A DNA stretch of 8,009 bases, from contig DATAWZ010000213.1 of assembly GCA_036266975.1 (NCBI GenBank), forward strand, positions 1 through 8,009, in the 5' to 3' direction. The stretch is from DATAWZ01 sp036266975. GTDB lineage: Bacteria; Actinomycetota; Thermoleophilia; Solirubrobacterales; Solirubrobacteraceae. The notes under the pieces were generated by a model that was not told the DNA's origin, did no database searches, and was given only the letters and a program-made list of their open reading frames with translations. Below are positions 5,800 to 8,009 of this stretch, in pieces; the stretch's first letter is position 1, and the number at the start of each line of letters is the position of its first letter. The position numbers and the translations under genes are program-made.

Positions 5800-7424
5800 T
5801 CACGTTCCCACCCTTTTCCCCAAAATCCCACCCGCCCGACCGGCGCGGGCGCGGCGGGGCGGCCGCACGCCCAGTGCGTGGCGCGCCTCGCGCGGATGCC
5901 CCGGCTGCAGCAGCGCGTCGATCTCGGTGAGCACGTCGCGGTCGGCGCGCTCGAGGCGCGCGTGCTGGCGCTCGTGCTCCTCCCAGGACCCGACCAGGAA
6001 GATCTCGGTGAACAGGTCGGCGCGCACCACGTCGCGATGCAGGTGCCAGCGCGACGCGCCGGTCCGCCGGCGCGTGCGGCGCAGCTCGCGCGCCGGCCCC
6101 AGAAAGGCCTCCTCGCTGCCGGGCACGATCGCGTACTCCAGGTCACCGCGACCGGGCCGTGCTCGATGTCCTGCTCGGCCTGCGGGAGCGGCATCGGCTC
6201 GGCCATGAGCGCGTCGGTGTCGCCGGGGCCGGGAAGGGCCAGCGGCCAGGTGACCACCATCGAGGCGACCAGGCCGGCGCAGATCACCCACAGCGCGGTG
6301 CTCACGCTGCTCGCCGAGGCGACCCCGCCCAGGCACATCGAGCCGATCCCGCTCGCGCCCTGGAAGGCGACCAGGTAGTAGGCAAAGCCGCGCGCCTTGA
6401 CCCACGGCCGCAGCTGGCCCTGGTAGCCGGTGCTGAGCAGCCCCAGCCCGGTGATCCAGCACGCGCCGGCGGCAATCAGGGCGACCGCCGCCACCGCGAC
6501 GCTGTGGGTCACGGCGAGCAGGGCCGCGCCGCCGGCGACGATCGCGCGCGAGCCCGCGTAGATCTGGCGCGGGCTCAGATGCGCCCTCAGCCCCGGGCCG
6601 AAGGTCGCCGCGAGCAGCGCCCCGACGCCCACGCAGCCGAGCAGCAGGCCGTAGCCGCCCGAGCCGAGGCCGAGGCGGTGGCGCGCGACGAGGGGCAGGA
6701 GCGCCCAGACCGCACCGGCCATGAACACGAGGGCGATCAGCGCGAGCAGCGCCGGCGAGTTGCGCACGTAGCGCCCGCCGGCGCGCGCCGCGGCGAGCGC
6801 GTGCTCGCGCGGCAGCGTGGAGGTGCGCGCGGGGATCCGCGTGATCGCGATCGCGCCGAGCACGGCCACGAAGGAGACCGCGTTGGTCAGGAAGACGAGC
6901 GCCGCGCTGGTCGCCGCGAGCAGCACCCCGCCGATCGCCGGGCCCACCGCGCGCGCGAGGTTCTGGTTGACCGACCCCAGGGCGATCGCCGGCGCGCGGT
7001 CCTCGGGGGGCACCAGCTCGGGCTGCAGGGTCTGCCAGGTCGGCGCGCTGGCCGCGCCGCCGACGCCGATCACGGACAGCAGCAAGAGCAGATCCCACGG
7101 ACGCAGCGAGCCGGCGACCGAGAGGATCGCCAGACCCGCGGCGGCGACGAGCATCGTCGCCTGGGAGAGGAGGATCAGCATGCGCCGGTCGACCAGGTCG
7201 CCGAGCGTGCCAGCGGGCGCGGCGAGCAGCAGCACCGGAATGCTCCCCGCCGCCGGGATCGCGCTCAGCAACAGCGCCGAGCTGGTGAGCGAGGTCATCA
7301 CCCACTGGGCGGCCACGGTCTGCATCCAGGAGCCGACGTTGCTGGTGAACTGCGCCGACCACAGGCGCCGGAAATCGGGGTGGCGCAGCGGCGCCCATCC
7401 GCTCTCGGCGCCGCGCGCGGTCAC
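5800..7424 (-). CDS. MFS exporter of the MFS_3 (EntS-like) family with C-terminal ABM-like domain, frameshifted near 6141
   Basis: Residues 1-428 form a full MFS core: the RHPDFRRLWSAQFTSNVGSWMQTVA start typical of MFS_3 (14-38), the inter-helix motif GDLVDRR (75-81), LVPPEDRAPAIALGSVNQNLARAVGPAIGG-like loop (137-166), and alternating hydrophobic helices to about residue 396. After EHGPVAVT the family normally continues with a small antibiotic-biosynthesis-monooxygenase-like domain. That continuation (LEYAIVPGSEEAFL ... TEIFLVGSWEEHERQHARL) is present but one frame off. One C missing from a CC run at 6141-6142 explains it, giving a protein of about 541 aa ending at TGA 5802-5800. Without correction the frame runs on to 5544 through unrelated DNA. 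The GTG start at 7424 is 2 nt after the patatin-like gene and lacks a clear ribosome site, so coupling is likely. Probable efflux of a small molecule; substrate unknown. Confidence 0.85.
5807..5837 (-). other. Putative G-quadruplex motif at the 3' end of the exporter gene
   Basis: The minus strand has six G-tracts of 3-4 bases (5837-5835, 5833-5831, 5829-5827, 5821-5818, 5813-5811, 5809-5807) separated by loops of 1, 1, 5, 4 and 1 nt, the longer ones pure A/T. This satisfies the usual G3+N1-7 quadruplex rule more than once. It covers the last codons of the exporter (GILGKRVGT) and ends 5 nt before its stop codon. It sits just beyond the end of the convergent relic at 5765, where a transcription terminator would be expected. 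I see no other terminator in 5766-5799. Confidence 0.5.
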
Positions 7425-7426
7425 CG

Positions 7427-8009
7427 CTACGGGACTCGCGCGCCGGTGAAGACGTCGAGCGGCTCGAGCTGCCAGGGCTCCTCGGGGCCGGGGTCGGTCT
7501 CGAGCCAGCGACGGGCGTCGCTCGCGCCCAGTTGCAGCAACCCGTCGATGAACTCGGGATCGAAGAGCAGGTAGCTCAGCAGCGCGCCGTGGGTCGGGCT
7601 GGGCCCGCCGAGCAGCCGGTTCAGCAGCGCCAGGTCCGGCGAGCGCAGCGCCCGCGCGCCGCGGTAGCGGGCGTCGTAGACCTCCTGGGCCAGGCGGCCG
7701 ACCGCGTCGTGGGTCGCCGGCGAGACGAACACGTAGGGGATCGGGCGGTAGGCGGGCTTGCCGCGCACCGCCCGGTAGCGGACCGCGCCGTTGGCTTCGG
7801 GGTCGGCGAAGAACATGTTGATCGCGCCCAGGCGGCGGACGTCCTCGCCGAGCGGGTCGACGAGCGCACCGTGGAGCATGTGCAGCGCGGTGTCGCCGAT
7901 GTCCGGCGCCTGGCCGTCGCCCTCGGGCTCGGGGCCGGACGGACGCCCGGTGACCGCGTCGGTGCCGATCACGATCAGCCGGTCGGCACCGAGGTCGAGC
8001 GCCGGCTTG
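7427..8009 (-). CDS. Patatin-like phospholipase, C-terminal part (5' end outside window)
   Basis: The frame is open from the window edge (KPALDLGADRLIVIGTDAV) to TAG at 7429-7427, about 193 residues. KPALxLGADRxxVxGT is the segment that follows the catalytic Asp-Gly motif in bacterial patatin-like serine hydrolases. LGAINMFFADPEA, VRGKPAYRPIPYVFVSP and the helical tail with LLSYLLFDPEFIDGLLQLGASDARRWL also fit this family's C-terminal region. The GxSxG nucleophile and the DGG motif would lie upstream and cannot be checked. The family cleaves acyl esters of lipids. An internal GTG at 7972 is not the start, because the motif continues upstream of it in frame. It lies 2 nt before the exporter gene, so the two are probably cotranscribed. 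Confidence 0.85.
   Translation of the reverse strand, partial: KPALDLGADRLIVIGTDAVTGRPSGPEPEGDGQAPDIGDTALHMLHGALVDPLGEDVRRLGAINMFFADPEANGAVRYRAVRGKPAYRPIPYVFVSPATHDAVGRLAQEVYDARYRGARALRSPDLALLNRLLGGPSPTHGALLSYLLFDPEFIDGLLQLGASDARRWLETDPGPEEPWQLEPLDVFTGARVP

Noticed and set aside
5089..6378. 429-codon plus-strand open frame taken as a single gene
   Set aside because: Only the first part (to about 5219) and a short later block match the TIGR03032 family. The rest is out-of-frame reading and antisense of the exporter.
6159..7574. 471-codon plus-strand open frame opposite the exporter
   Set aside because: Low-complexity Arg/Gln/Ala translation, antisense of a clear MFS gene, and no ribosome site seen.
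1..8009. CRISPR array, tRNA/rRNA genes, transposase, toxin-antitoxin or phage genes
   Set aside because: None seen. The only repeats are protein-level beta-helix rungs, and no RNA gene structure or mobile-element motif was recognised on either strand.

Overview
The window is very GC-rich, with strong G/C third-position codon bias, GTG starts as common as ATG, and long open antisense frames. Gene content and style suggest a soil-type actinobacterium of the class Thermoleophilia (Solirubrobacterales-like). The best hint is a secreted beta-helix protein with a short collagen-like linker and a small cysteine-containing C-terminal domain, an architecture I associate with that class. The taxonomic call is an inference.

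Layout: all intact genes lie on the minus strand, so transcription runs from high to low coordinates. At the right edge is the C-terminal part of a patatin-like phospholipase (7427-8009, 5' end outside the window). It is followed after 2 nt by an MFS_3-type exporter (5800-7424) whose C-terminal ABM-like extension is thrown out of frame by one missing base near 6141. The middle (about 3990-5765) is a damaged zone. A plus-strand relic of a TIGR03032/DUF4915-type protein, preceded by what looks like a sulfotransferase C-terminus (about 4742-5765), stands head to head with a minus-strand beta-helix/collagen-like gene (3627 to about 4738). Both lack their 5' ends where they meet. Both carry several frameshifts, and the TIGR03032 relic also has an in-frame TAG and apparent internal deletions.

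The left part is clean: a nitronate monooxygenase-family flavoprotein (2648-3568) with Gln where the catalytic His is expected, then a signalling operon. That operon has a dCache-type membrane histidine kinase (906-2552), an Rcp1-like single-domain response regulator (455-913, 8-nt overlap), and a REC-PAS protein (1-458, 4-nt GTGA overlap, truncated by the window edge). The overlaps imply coupled translation. The likely logic is extracytoplasmic ligand to dCache kinase to one or both receiver domains, with the output domain of the third gene lying outside the window.

I see no tRNA, rRNA, CRISPR array, transposase or phage gene. There is no obviously new defence or mobile system. The points most worth a second look are the two-sided truncation near 4738, the GGH-to-GGQ change in the flavoprotein, the reconstructed beta-helix/collagen protein, and a six-tract G-quadruplex motif over the stop codon region of the exporter.
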